Source: Bifidobacterium sp. ESL0790
Lineage (GTDB): Bacteria > Actinomycetota > Actinomycetes > Actinomycetales > Bifidobacteriaceae
Direction: 5' to 3'
DNA length: 64,000 bases
NCBI RefSeq assembly: GCF_029395435.1
Contig: NZ_CP113915.1
Span: 930,001-994,000 of the forward strand
Shown here: positions 18,765 through 27,784 of the stretch, one piece after another
Numbering within the stretch: position 1 is the first letter of the stretch
Layout: each line of letters begins with the position of its first letter
The notes under the pieces: generated by a model
Database searches by the model: none
The model's input: only the letters and a program-made list of their open reading frames with translations
Told to the model about the DNA's origin: nothing
Translations under genes and position numbers: made by a program

Positions 18765-20674
18765 TCAGTGGGTGTGGCGGGTGAGGAGGTGGCGGCGGGT
18801 GAGGTCGGCGCCCAGGGTGGTGATGGCGACGGCCAGTAGGGTGGCGATGAGCCGTGGTGTGCCACCGGTGAAGGGTAGAGCACTGACGGGTGGTGTGAGT
18901 CTGACGTGGTAGGTGTCAGATTCGTTGTTGTGGTCGTTGTAGCCGTTTGTTCCTGCGGTGTCGCTGACCTTGAGGTGGACGACGGAGCTGAGGCTGACGC
19001 TGGGTGGGATGGCGATGGTGAATTTGCCGTTGGCGTCGCTGGTGGCAGTGGTGGTGGAGTTGTCGGGCCAGGTGACCGTGATGGTGTCGCCTTCCTCGGT
19101 GGTGCGGTTGGGTTGGGTGCTGGCGTCGCCGCTGGTGTAGGCGACCCCGTGGAGTGTGTGTCCGCTGGGGATGATGTGTTCGAGGCCGGGCGCGACCACG
19201 TCGAGCTTCTGCTCGAAAGGAGGATCGGATGTCGCCGACTCCACATTGTCCGCCTGTTTTAGTTTCGTGGTGAACGAACGTGTCGCGCCATCGCCGACCA
19301 GGTCCTGATACAGCGACGAGGGGAACGTGGTCTCCCAGGCGCCCGTGGTCGAGACCGCGGGCTCGATTGTCTGATGAGAGCCGTCCGAAGCTGTCACGGT
19401 AATCTTGTCTCCGGTCCGTGTGCCGCCGTCGACCGTGCCCTTGACATGGATGCCATCGGTTTTCGCCTCGACATTCGTGATGGTGGGAGTCGGAACCGAC
19501 CGCCACTGCGCATACAAGGTCGCGTTCCAGTAGACCCCATCAAGAGGCAGGGTGACCGATTGGTTCGGCTCGTACGCGATGCCGTTGCCGTCCGATTCCG
19601 TATTCCAGCCTGCAAATCTGTAGCCCGTGCGGCTCACGCTCGTCCCGTCAGGCAGTGACTTCTGCGGCAGAGGTATGGTATCGGGCCACTCATCGGGAGC
19701 GGACAATGCGGCAGGCGATCCGTCTCCACCGTTTCGGTTAAAGTTGACAACCGCTCCAGGCTTTCCCCACCACATCGTCTTCGTCGATGACGAGGAGCCC
19801 GTGCAATTATCATCGCTAGAATCCCCGTCCTCGCTTTTACCGTTATTGGAGGCTTGACCGCTGTTGGACAACCGTTGGCCGCTGCCGAGCCTGAGCATTC
19901 TCGCCGCTTCCAAACCCCAGTAGCCCGTATCCGTGGTATGTGAAAAGTCCCAGCCGGACAGGTCCAGCGCGAGCAAATCCGAATTCCAAGCAAACGCCGA
20001 ATTCATGTCAGTTGGTGATATGTGCCAGCTCCCGACGCCGGAAATGACCTGATAACTCGAACCTCTGGGGTAGTCGGCGTTGAACGTGTTTTTCACACTG
20101 GTGACGTGGCTGGTGTCGATATGCTCAAGGCCGTCGAGCCTTTTGGCGTGCATCTGGCCGAACCAGCCTTCCAAGCTGGTCAGATTGGGGCCATTGTTCC
20201 AGTTTTCGAATGTGACCCAATTGGCGTGCTCCTTCTCATCGTGTTGTCGCCATGGAAGGGCGGCTTCGCTGGGGGTAGCGGCATCGCTGTAATTGTGGTT
20301 GATATAGGCGTTGGTGACTTTAAAATGGCAAGTCGCGTCGAACGTCCAGTCGATGTAGTCGCCTGCCGGACCGCCGTGGTCCGAGCCCAACCAATGGCCG
20401 GACGCCGGGGTGCACGTTGATTGCGGGCCCACAAATCCCCTCACCGGAGGGGCAGAGCTCTGCGTTTCTTGGGGAGTGGGACTGGATGGCGTGGACGATG
20501 GTCCTGTTGTGCTGGAACTGGAGGAGAAGGTAGATTGGTGAGATGTGCTAGAAGTTAGCGAATCCTGCGGGGGGGGGTGGCTTTCGATGCCTCTGACGTC
20601 ACGGGAAGGGCCGTGAGAAGCGAGCTTGCCAGAAGGGTCGCCGTTGCCGCGGCGAGCCTGTTACGTGCCTTCAT
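18765..20674 (-). CDS. Phase-variable LPXTG surface protein 1 (off in this sequence)
   Basis: Reads from the ATG at 20674 (GGAAGGAA ribosome site) through a signal peptide (MKARNRLAA..., LLASSLLTALPVTSEAS) into nine C at 20569-20577, after which this frame stops at 20555. The downstream frame, open from the tract to 18765, is one base off; ten C (or seven) would join them into 636 residues. After a Ser/Thr/Pro stalk come a BspA/DUF285-like region, an InlB-type repeat (GYRFAGWNTE ... YAQW), two Ig-like domains, LPFTG, a hydrophobic helix and a basic tail for sortase anchoring. Paralogue of the next gene. A sequencing error in the run is the main alternative. Confidence 0.85.
20569..20577. repeat. 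Nine-base G/C homopolymer inside LPXTG gene 1
   Basis: Nine G on the plus strand (C9 on the coding strand), between the signal peptide and the Ser/Thr stalk. A change of +1 or -2 bases would restore the frame; other lengths stop within a few codons. Confidence 0.9.
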
Positions 20675-20736
20675 GACAGCGTTTCCTTCCTTGTGGAGCC
20701 CCTCTGCATGGGCCGCCACAGCAAAATCAATACAAA

Positions 20737-20775
20737 ACAATATTATATGACTTTTGACGACATTAAACGTCAAAA
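20737..20775 (-). promoter_or_regulatory. Promoter of LPXTG gene 1 with inverted repeat
   Basis: On the minus strand TATAAT (plus 20741-20747 region) is preceded by an inverted repeat TTTTGACG - 8 bases - CGTCAAAA (20752-20759 and 20768-20775). Its outer arm supplies a TTGACG -35 candidate, though 20 bases from the -10 is long. The same arrangement stands before LPXTG gene 2. Confidence 0.55.
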
Positions 20776-21090
20776 CGTATGTTTTTCTCTCCAAAATCGT
20801 GCGAAACATCGGATTTAAGCCAATCCACGGTATCTAAACACATCAAATCAAAACCGTATTACGGCGTGTTGCAGGCATCCCAAACCTTTCGATCCCAGAT
20901 AAAGTAGATTCAAGAAATTAAAAAGGCCGGCTTTAATGGCCAGGAAATTTTCAATTAGCTGCATGTCGCGCTAAGGCTTTCGCCCGTCCGATGGCGCGGT
21001 GTTGGATGGGGGCTTCATGTTCGCATCGTCGGTCGTCTGGGGTGTGGGAGTCGGACGGGGTGGTGTGGCGTTTGCTGTGGTGGTGGGGTT

Positions 21091-21116
21091 GGCCGCCCAA
21101 GGTGTGGGAGGCGGCC
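21091..21116 (-). terminator. Hairpin after LPXTG gene 2
   Basis: GGCCGCC and GGCGGCC form a 7-bp stem with a 12-base loop containing CAAGGTGTGG, the same loop sequence as in the hairpin after LPXTG gene 1. No T-run. Confidence 0.45.
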
Positions 21117-21147
21117 GGTGGTGGTGTGGCTTGTGGAGGTGGCGGGG

Positions 21148-23117
21148 TTAGTTGATGTGGACGCCGACCAGGTGGCGGCGGGCGGTGGCGGTGATGAGGG
21201 CGGCACCTGCGGCGAGGAGCAGGAGGGCGAGCTTCCTGGGTGTGCCGCCGGTGAGGGGGAGTGCGGTGACTGGGGGCGTGAGGCGGACTTCGTAGGTGGT
21301 GGACTCGTTGTTGTGGCCGTCGTAGCCGTGGGCGCCGGCCGTGTCGGCGACCTTGAGGTGGACGGTGGAGCTGAGGCTGACGCTGGAGGGGATGGCGATG
21401 GTGAATTTGCCGTCGGCGTCGCTGGTGGCTGTGGTGGTGGAATTGTCGGGCCAGGTGACGGTGATGGTGTCGCCCTGCTCGGTGGTGCGGTTCGGTTGGG
21501 TGGTCTCATTGCCGCTGGTGTAGGCGATGCCGTGAATGGTGCGTCCGCTGGGGATGATGTGTTCGAGTCCGGGTGCGACGACGTCGATGCCGACGGGACC
21601 GTATGGGTCGGAGTCCTCGGAGGTGATGCCGTCGGCCTGTTTCAAGGTTCCCGTGTAGCTGTTGGCGCCGCCGTTGCCAACGAGGTCGGTAGGCGTGGGA
21701 AGTATGACCTCCCAACTACCGGTGGCGTCGACTGTTGGTGTGGCGGTGGCGGTGTTGGTCCCGTCGGTGATGGTGACCAGGTCTCCGGCCATGCCGCCGC
21801 CGAGTATGGTTCCCTTGATGTGCGTGCCGTCGGACTTGGGCGTGGCCGCGGTAAAAGTGGGTGGAGGAACCGCACCCCATACGGCGTAGAGCTTGGCCTG
21901 CGCTACGCCGTCTAACGGGAGGCTAACGGTATCGCCCGCAGAATAGTCGGGTGTGGTGGCGTTGCTGGTTTTGGCCCAGCCGAGCAGACGGTAATGATTG
22001 CGCTTGAGATTCGGAGTGCTGGGAATCGTGCGGTTGTATGGTGCCGGCTCCTGATACCCGTCCGGCCAAAGACCGATGTGAACACCCAACGAGTCGGGCA
22101 AATCACCTGATCCACCATTGCTGTCAAAAGCTATAGAAGCATCTGCCTTCGCATACCACATCGGAACTGTGGTATGTCCTGAACCCAGACCTTGTGAATT
22201 TGGGTTACCGGCCCAATTGCCGTCTTCAGAAGTCCAAGACGCATTGCTGTTCCATGGGGCATTCGTAAACGCGCCTCCCGGAATGTGCTCTCCGTCTGCT
22301 AAACGAATGAACTGCAATTGACTAGTGCCATAGAACATGTCGCTATATTCGTTCGATGCCGGTAAATGCCATCCTGAGAGGTCTATGGAGGTTAGTGCTG
22401 TTCCCCAAAACATTGCGCCAGTATCCAAAAAATTAGAAACGTTCCATTGTGAAATATCTCCGACATCGGTCAAGGAACTATCCTGGCAGAAAAAGTCAGA
22501 CGCCGTAGTGACATGGGAGACATCCCAACTATCCAAACCCGTTATTGATTCCAATGCAGAATCGCCATAGAACATGTCCCTAATATTGGTCGCGTTAGAC
22601 ATCTTTATATTATCTACATCCGCTGTTTTTAGATTATTCAACTGTTCAAATGCGTGCTTGAGTAATGATGAAGTGGAGACCAACCCACTAACGACGATTT
22701 TAGTCACACTGGAATCCCTGTACCATGGCATTGTGTAGCCAGTAATATTGGGTATCGTCCCGTTTTCGAGTTCGAGGACGCAGTCGTCACCGTCGACGTG
22801 CTCGTTCCAGTTCAGAGATCCCCATGTGTGTTCACCCGGATTGTTGCAGGATGCGGATTGTGGGCCCACTTGGGGTTGCGATGTGCGGCTTTTTCGTGAG
22901 GTTGCCTGTGAAGTGGAGGTCGAGGAATGTGGTTCGGATTTGCTGGATGTTGCGCTGGAACTGGATGAGAGCGGGGATTTACCTGTTGTGCTGGAAGTTA
23001 TCTGTTTTTGCGGGGGGGGGTGATTTTCGATGCCTCTGACGTCACAGGGAGGGCCACGAGAAGGGAGCTTGCCAGGAGGGTCGCCACAGTTGCGGCGAGC
23101 CTGTTCCGTGCCTTCAT
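21148..23117 (-). CDS. Phase-variable LPXTG surface protein 2 (off in this sequence)
   Basis: From the ATG at 23117 a signal peptide (MKARNRLAA..., LLASSLLVALPVTSEAS) runs into nine C at 23012-23020 and stops nine codons later. The mature frame continues unbroken to 21148; with ten (or seven) C the gene would be 656 residues. Order: Ser/Thr stalk, BspA/DUF285-type leucine-rich repeats (IRDMFYGDSALESITGLDSW, WDVSHVTTASDFF, ISQWNVSNF), an InlB-type repeat (HYRLLGWAKT ... YAVWG), two Ig-like domains, LPLTG, hydrophobic helix and Arg tail. Such proteins are sortase-anchored adhesins. Its last 150 residues are close to those of gene 1, so the two arose by duplication. Confidence 0.87.
23012..23020. 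repeat. Nine-base G/C homopolymer inside LPXTG gene 2
   Basis: Nine G on the plus strand (C9 coding), at codons 33-36, at exactly the same place relative to the signal peptide as in gene 1. Confidence 0.9.
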
Positions 23118-23262
23118 GACCTGTTTTTCCTTCCCGTGGGGCCGTTTGAATGGGCCGCCACCGCAAAATCAGTACAAAACAATATTATATGACTTTTGAC
23201 GACATAAGGCGTCAAATCGTATGTTTTTTTACTGCGAAATCCTGAGAAACATCGGATTTAAG
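23012..23262 (-). repeat. Promoter-leader-signal peptide block, copy 2
   Basis: Direct repeat of 20569-20819. The ACAAAACAATATTATATGAC stretch with the -10 element is identical in both; the signal peptides differ at a few codons. Confidence 0.85.
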
Positions 23263-23527
23263 GGGATTGCGTCTGTCTAAATACCATCGTGACAGAAATG
23301 CATTACGGCGTGTCGATGGTCATCAAGCCTTTGAAAGTCGACGTCAATCGTTGACGTACGCAACGATACATGATGATAACAAGGCAACAAAAAGCAATGA
23401 CAAGGCGGTAATAAGTCTCACTTTCGATTCGCTTGATATCTCACTAACTGGTCAGTCTGTGACCCCGGTAACATTTGCCGCCGTATACTTTGCCCAACCT
23501 ATCAATTCCCAGCAAAGGTGGACAGAT
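23118..23527. other. Divergent intergenic region LPXTG gene 2 - MFS transporter
   Basis: 410 bases. The left part is the promoter of LPXTG gene 2: TATAAT on the minus strand near 23185, inverted repeat TTTTGACG/CGTCAAAT at 23194-23201 and 23210-23217. The right part serves the transporter, with a possible -10 TATACT at 23484-23489. No small gene is evident. Confidence 0.55.
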
Positions 23528-24793
23528 ATGGCCGAGGCAACAACGGCAACCACAGGCGGCAAAACGGCCAAACAAGGCGGCGTGATGCTCATCGTCGCGC
23601 TCATGGCCGGCTATTCGGTGGTCTACATGGACAAGAGCATGATCTCGACGGCCATCATCCCCATCTCGCAGCATTTCCACCTTGACTCGGGGCAGACGGG
23701 CCTGATCATGTCGGCCTTCTTCCTCGGCTACTCGCTTATGCAGATTCCCGGCGGCTGGCTGGCCGACAAGTTCGGGGCCAAGCGGGTGCTCATGGTCTCC
23801 GTGCTCGTCATCGCGGCCTTCGCCTTCCTCTTCGGGGCGATGAGTGGGCTCATCCTCTTCATGGTGATGCGCTTCTTCGCGGGCATGGGCCATGGCGGCT
23901 ACCCCCCGAGCTGCACCAAGTCCGTGGCCGAGAACTTCCCGCAGAAGCGGCGCACCTTCGTGCAGTCGCTCATCCTCTCGACCTCCGGCATCGGCGGCAT
24001 CCTAGCCTACACGCTCGGCGCGCACATGGTCACCGCCAACTGGAGGATGGCCTACGACGTGCTCGGTGTCTTCTACCTGATCGCCTTCGTGTTGATCGCC
24101 ATCTTCGTGCCCTCCCACAAGGGCGAGGCCGCGCGTGCCGCCAAGGCCAAGGCTGAGGCAAAAGCTGGCAACACGACGGCCGCCGAGGCCGACGCGCCCA
24201 AGGTCGGCTTCAAGGACGTCATCACCAACCCCAACGTGCTCGTGCTCTTCGTGGCCATGCTGCTCCTGAACCTGGTGCTCTACGGCAACATGTCGTGGCT
24301 GCCCTCCTACATCACCAAGACCTTCGGGCTGACCATCAACCAGGCCAGCTGGCTGCTCGCGCTCAACTCCGTGTTCGGCACCGTGGCCACCATTTTCGCG
24401 GGCTCCCTGCTCTCCAAGCTCTTCCTGGGGCGTGAGAAGCTGGCCGTCGGCGGCTCCTGCGTCGTGGTGGCCGTGCTGATCGTCGCGTTCGTGATGTCGC
24501 ACAACCTCGTGCTTTCCCTGATCCTGCTCATCCTCATCAGCATGGTCTCCACGCTGGCGTTCACGGGCATCTTCACCTGGCCGCATAAGATCATGAGGGC
24601 CGAGATCATCGGCTCGTCCATCGGCGTGATCAACACCGGCGGCACCCTCGGCGGCTTCCTCTCGCCGATGATCATCGGCCAGCTCATCAAGGCCTCCGGT
24701 GGCTCCTTCACCACCGCGTTCCTCTTCCTCGCGGCGGCGGGCGTGGCCTGCGCGCTGGTGGTGCTGCTGGTCAAGGTGCCCAAGAAGGCGTGA
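23528..24793 (+). CDS. MFS transporter, anion:cation symporter type
   Basis: 421 residues from the ATG at 23528 (AAAGGTGG before it); the frame is open further upstream but without a ribosome site or membrane sequence. Twelve membrane helices are predictable, with the MFS signature GGWLADKFGAKRVL between helices 2 and 3 and an Ala/Lys-rich central cytoplasmic loop near residue 205. The opening VVYMDKSMISTAIIPISQHF is typical of the ACS subfamily, which moves organic anions such as hexuronates or phthalate. The substrate cannot be fixed from sequence. Base composition returns to that of core genes here. Confidence 0.85.
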   Translation: MAEATTATTGGKTAKQGGVMLIVALMAGYSVVYMDKSMISTAIIPISQHFHLDSGQTGLIMSAFFLGYSLMQIPGGWLADKFGAKRVLMVSVLVIAAFAFLFGAMSGLILFMVMRFFAGMGHGGYPPSCTKSVAENFPQKRRTFVQSLILSTSGIGGILAYTLGAHMVTANWRMAYDVLGVFYLIAFVLIAIFVPSHKGEAARAAKAKAEAKAGNTTAAEADAPKVGFKDVITNPNVLVLFVAMLLLNLVLYGNMSWLPSYITKTFGLTINQASWLLALNSVFGTVATIFAGSLLSKLFLGREKLAVGGSCVVVAVLIVAFVMSHNLVLSLILLILISMVSTLAFTGIFTWPHKIMRAEIIGSSIGVINTGGTLGGFLSPMIIGQLIKASGGSFTTAFLFLAAAGVACALVVLLVKVPKKA

Positions 24794-24900
24794 GGTTTGG
24801 CGGTTAGGCCAGATCACAGGTAATGAGATTCGCGTTTTGGTAGCAGCGGATTGATACTTGATAAACCTAACCGCTGAATGAATGTGTGCATACCAAATTC

Positions 24901-24943
24901 AAAGGCGCGGTTTCGTTGGTATTCCAGCGGGGCCGTGCCTTTT
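24901..24943 (+). terminator. Hairpin after the MFS gene
   Basis: AAAGGCGCGG and CCGTGCCTTT pair over 10 bp with one G-T pair and a 22-base loop, ending in TTTT. Confidence 0.55.
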
Positions 24944-25081
24944 GCGTGCTTGTGATAATGCCGTTTGAATAGCCTTCGATAATCGTTACTGAACCATCGT
25001 CTTGCCGCGCGTCGCCAGGCTTCCTGCGACACGTTGGGCTGTGGGCGCACGGTGGGGTGAGGACTGACTAGAATAGGCAGG

Positions 25082-26542
25082 ATGTTCAGTATTCTCGATA
25101 TGTTCAAGATCGGCGTGGGGCCGAGTTCCTCGCACACCGTCGGGCCCATGATCGCGGCCTCGCATTTCGTCACGTCGCTGGAGCGGACGAAACTGCTCGA
25201 ACAGGTCGCCCGCGTGCACGTCACCCTCTACGGATCGCTCTCGTTGACCGGCCTGGGGCACGGCACCGACCGCGCCGTGGTGGCCGGGCTCGAGGGCAGC
25301 CTGCCCGCCACCGTCGACACCGAGCACCTGCTCAACATCAAGAACGACTGCGACCAAGCCGGCACGCTGCTGCTCGCCGGCAAGCACGAGATCGCCTTCG
25401 ACTACGACAGGGACGTCATCTTCGAGAAATGGGAGCGCCTGGCGCCCCACCCCAACGGCATGCGTTTCGAGGTCTTCGACGCCCAGGGCGGCAAGCTCGA
25501 CGAACAGGTGTGGTATTCCATCGGCGGCGGGTTCGTGCGCCAGGGCCACCCCGACGACCTGCTCATCGGCATCCACGACACGCCTCCGGAAGGTTCCACC
25601 TTCTCCGACGAGGCCGCGGACTCCGACGATGACTTCGCGCCCGAGGCGCCCTACCACTTCCATTCCGGCGACGAGCTCGTGGCGCTGTGCGAGCGCGAGG
25701 GCAAAAGCGTCTCCGAGATCGTGTGGGCCAACGAGACGGCGGTGCGGCCGGCTGAGGACGTGCGCGCCGACCTGCTGCACGTCTGGCAGAGCATGAGCGA
25801 CTGCGTCTACGCCGGGTGCACGAGCGCGCAGAAGACGCTGCCCGGCGGCCTCGACGTGCCCAGACGCGCCCCCAAGATATATCAGCGACTGGCGGGCAAC
25901 GCCGACATCCTCAAGCGCGATGTGCGCAGGCCCGACGTGGCGATGGAATCCTCCGAATGCACGTGGGTCGACTTGTTCGCGATGGCCGTCAACGAGGAGA
26001 ACGCCGGGGGAGGGCGCATCGTCACCGCCCCCACCAACGGCTCCGCGGGCATCATCCCCGCCGTGCTCGAGTATTACTGGCATTTCGCCGGCTCGGCCGA
26101 CGAGGACGGCGTCATCCGTTTCCTGCTCGCCGCCGGCGCCGTGGGCTATCTCTTCAAGCGCAACGCCTCGATTTCCGGGGCCGAGGTGGGCTGCCAGGGC
26201 GAGGTCGGCTCGGCCTGCTCCATGGCCGCCGCGGGGCTGTGCGAGGTGATGGGCGGCACGCCGGCGCAGGTGGAGAACGCCGCCGAGATCGGCATCGAGC
26301 ACCATCTGGGCCTCACTTGCGACCCGGTGGGCGGGCTGGTGCAGATCCCCTGCATCGAGCGCAACGCGATGGCCGCCAACACCGCCGTCAACGCCGTGCG
26401 TGTCTCGCTTCTGGGTGACGGCTCGCACATGGTCAGCCTCGACCAGGCCATCAAGACGATGAAGGACACTGGCGCCGACATGATGAGCGAATACAAGGAG
26501 ACTTCCAAGGGCGGGCTCGCGGTCAACGTCGTGGAGTGCTGA
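25082..26542 (+). CDS. sdaA: L-serine ammonia-lyase, iron-sulphur type, single chain
   Basis: 486 residues, the normal length of the fused beta-alpha form. It deaminates L-serine to pyruvate and ammonia with a [4Fe-4S] cluster. The N-terminal [11 protein letters not shown] is diagnostic; the cluster and active-site region shows [17 protein letters not shown] and [17 protein letters not shown], giving the conserved cysteines, and [15 protein letters not shown] lies before them. An acidic stretch near residue 180 ([10 protein letters not shown]) is slightly longer than usual. It is a single gene. Confidence 0.96.
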   Translation: MFSILDMFKIGVGPSSSHTVGPMIAASHFVTSLERTKLLEQVARVHVTLYGSLSLTGLGHGTDRAVVAGLEGSLPATVDTEHLLNIKNDCDQAGTLLLAGKHEIAFDYDRDVIFEKWERLAPHPNGMRFEVFDAQGGKLDEQVWYSIGGGFVRQGHPDDLLIGIHDTPPEGSTFSDEAADSDDDFAPEAPYHFHSGDELVALCEREGKSVSEIVWANETAVRPAEDVRADLLHVWQSMSDCVYAGCTSAQKTLPGGLDVPRRAPKIYQRLAGNADILKRDVRRPDVAMESSECTWVDLFAMAVNEENAGGGRIVTAPTNGSAGIIPAVLEYYWHFAGSADEDGVIRFLLAAGAVGYLFKRNASISGAEVGCQGEVGSACSMAAAGLCEVMGGTPAQVENAAEIGIEHHLGLTCDPVGGLVQIPCIERNAMAANTAVNAVRVSLLGDGSHMVSLDQAIKTMKDTGADMMSEYKETSKGGLAVNVVEC

Positions 26543-26705
26543 GGCGGTTTTCGCCGCGTATGCGCGTGTGAGAGAATCGTGGTGTAATCGCAGTGAAACG
26601 CACGAAGTGGTGTCACGGTTGTGCGTACATTTTGGTTTCGGAACGCCGTCAAGTTGGTGGTGGTGCTAACCTGAATGTCATTGTAAACGTGAGAAGGAGG
26701 CCCAG

Positions 26706-27113
26706 ATGGCTACCAACATGCCCGAAGTGAACGCCGAGTTCGGCGCCGCCCCGAAGATCGATTTCCCGGAGGGGCCGGCTCCAGCGGGGCTCAAGTCCGT
26801 CGAGCTCGTGGAGGGCGACGGCCCGATGGTGCGCGCCGGAGACACGGTGACCGTCAACTACCACGGCGTGGTGTGGGGCCAGAGCGATCCGTTCGACTCG
26901 AGCTTCGACCGCCACCAGCCGGCCAGCTTCGGCATCGGCGTGGGGCAGGTCATTCAGGGTTGGGACCGCACCGTGCCCGGCCACAACGTCGGCTCGCGCC
27001 TCATGGTCTCCATTCCGCCGGAATACGGTTATGGCCGTGCCGGCGTGCCGCAGGCGGGCATCGGTGGCGACGACACGCTCGTCTTCGTCATCGACATCAT
27101 CTCGAAGCGCTGA
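26706..27113 (+). CDS. FKBP-type peptidyl-prolyl cis-trans isomerase
   Basis: 135 residues, cytoplasmic, no signal peptide; GAAGGAGG stands 6 bases before the ATG. The single FKBP domain shows DTVTVNYHGVVWGQSDPFDSSF, then GQVIQGWDRTVPGHNVG and PEYGYGRAG, the drug/proline-binding pocket residues (Tyr, Phe, Asp, Trp). It speeds proline isomerisation during folding. greA follows 76 bases downstream, an order common in bifidobacteria; the pair may be cotranscribed. Confidence 0.95.
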   Translation: MATNMPEVNAEFGAAPKIDFPEGPAPAGLKSVELVEGDGPMVRAGDTVTVNYHGVVWGQSDPFDSSFDRHQPASFGIGVGQVIQGWDRTVPGHNVGSRLMVSIPPEYGYGRAGVPQAGIGGDDTLVFVIDIISKR

Positions 27114-27189
27114 ATTTCGGCGTAATAAGCGTAATATTTCACGTAACATCGAGGCAAACCCATACATCAACGAAGGGTAAGGGGTATCC

Positions 27190-27672
27190 ATGGCAGAGGA
27201 AGAAAAGACCGTATTGCTCACGCAGGAGGCCTTCGACAAGCTCCAGAAGGAGCTCGCGTGGCGCCAGGGCGACTATCGTGACGAGATCACGAAGCGCATC
27301 GCCACCGCGCGCGCCGAGGGCGACCTTTCCGAGAACGGCGGCTACCAGGCCGCGCGCGAGGAGCAGGGCAAGAACGAGGGGCGCATCAACGAGCTCATCG
27401 TCAAGCTGCGCAACACCAAGATCCTGAAGGCGCCGCCGGCCGGCACCGTGGGCAACGGCTCGCTGGTCACCGTCGAGCTGGCGGGGCGTGAGATGACCTA
27501 TGTGCTCGGCTCGCGCGACATCGCCGTGGCCACCGACTACGACGTCATCAGCCCCGAATCGCCCATCGGCGCGGCCATCATGGGCGCCAAGACCGGCGAC
27601 AAGGTGAGTTACAAGGCCCCCAACGGCCGCGACATCTCGGTGACCATCAAGGACTCCAAGCCGCTGAAGTGA
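27190..27672 (+). CDS. greA: Transcription elongation factor GreA
   Basis: 160 residues. GreA enters the secondary channel of RNA polymerase and triggers cleavage of backtracked RNA. The N-terminal coiled coil includes ITKRIATARAEGDLSENGGY, where the acidic tip residues (Asp and Glu of EGDLSEN) are kept; the C-terminal FKBP-like domain ends in SPIGAAIMGAKTGDKVSY, the family signature. AAGGGTAAGGGG precedes the ATG. A shared terminator at 27714-27751 separates it from the convergent gene. Confidence 0.97.
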   Translation: MAEEEKTVLLTQEAFDKLQKELAWRQGDYRDEITKRIATARAEGDLSENGGYQAAREEQGKNEGRINELIVKLRNTKILKAPPAGTVGNGSLVTVELAGREMTYVLGSRDIAVATDYDVISPESPIGAAIMGAKTGDKVSYKAPNGRDISVTIKDSKPLK

Positions 27673-27713
27673 GGCGTTGGCGCTGAGTTTTCATCGTTAA
27701 AGGTTCGGTTTCT

Positions 27714-27751
27714 AAAGGTTCGGTTTCGTCTGATGACGAGGCCGGACCTTT
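27714..27751. terminator. Bidirectional terminator between greA and the TrhA gene
   Basis: A 17-bp hairpin with three G-T pairs and a TGAT tetraloop; arms start AAAGGTTCGG and end CCGGACCTTT, giving A- and T-runs on both sides. The left arm overlaps a short direct repeat TAAAGGTTCGGTTT. Confidence 0.85.
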
Positions 27752-27784
27752 GTCGTATTTTCTCTGGTAATTGTCCAGGTTGAC

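Larger units (their letters stand above)
20569..20819 (-). repeat. Promoter-leader-signal peptide block, copy 1
   Basis: About 250 bases covering promoter, ribosome site, signal peptide and C9 tract, closely matching 23012-23262 in the same orientation. Both end at CATCGGATTTAAG on the plus strand. Confidence 0.85.
20675..21147. other. Intergenic region between the two LPXTG genes
   Basis: 473 bases holding the promoter of LPXTG gene 1 (20735-20775) and a hairpin after LPXTG gene 2 (21091-21116). The middle has no gene that I can support. Confidence 0.6.

Noticed and set aside
24814..25224. A 136-codon minus-strand frame with KGTAPLEYQRNRA, which looks a little like the C-terminus of an IS3-type transposase
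   Set aside because: The similarity is a few residues only, those bases form the MFS terminator hairpin, and the frame overlaps the start of sdaA.
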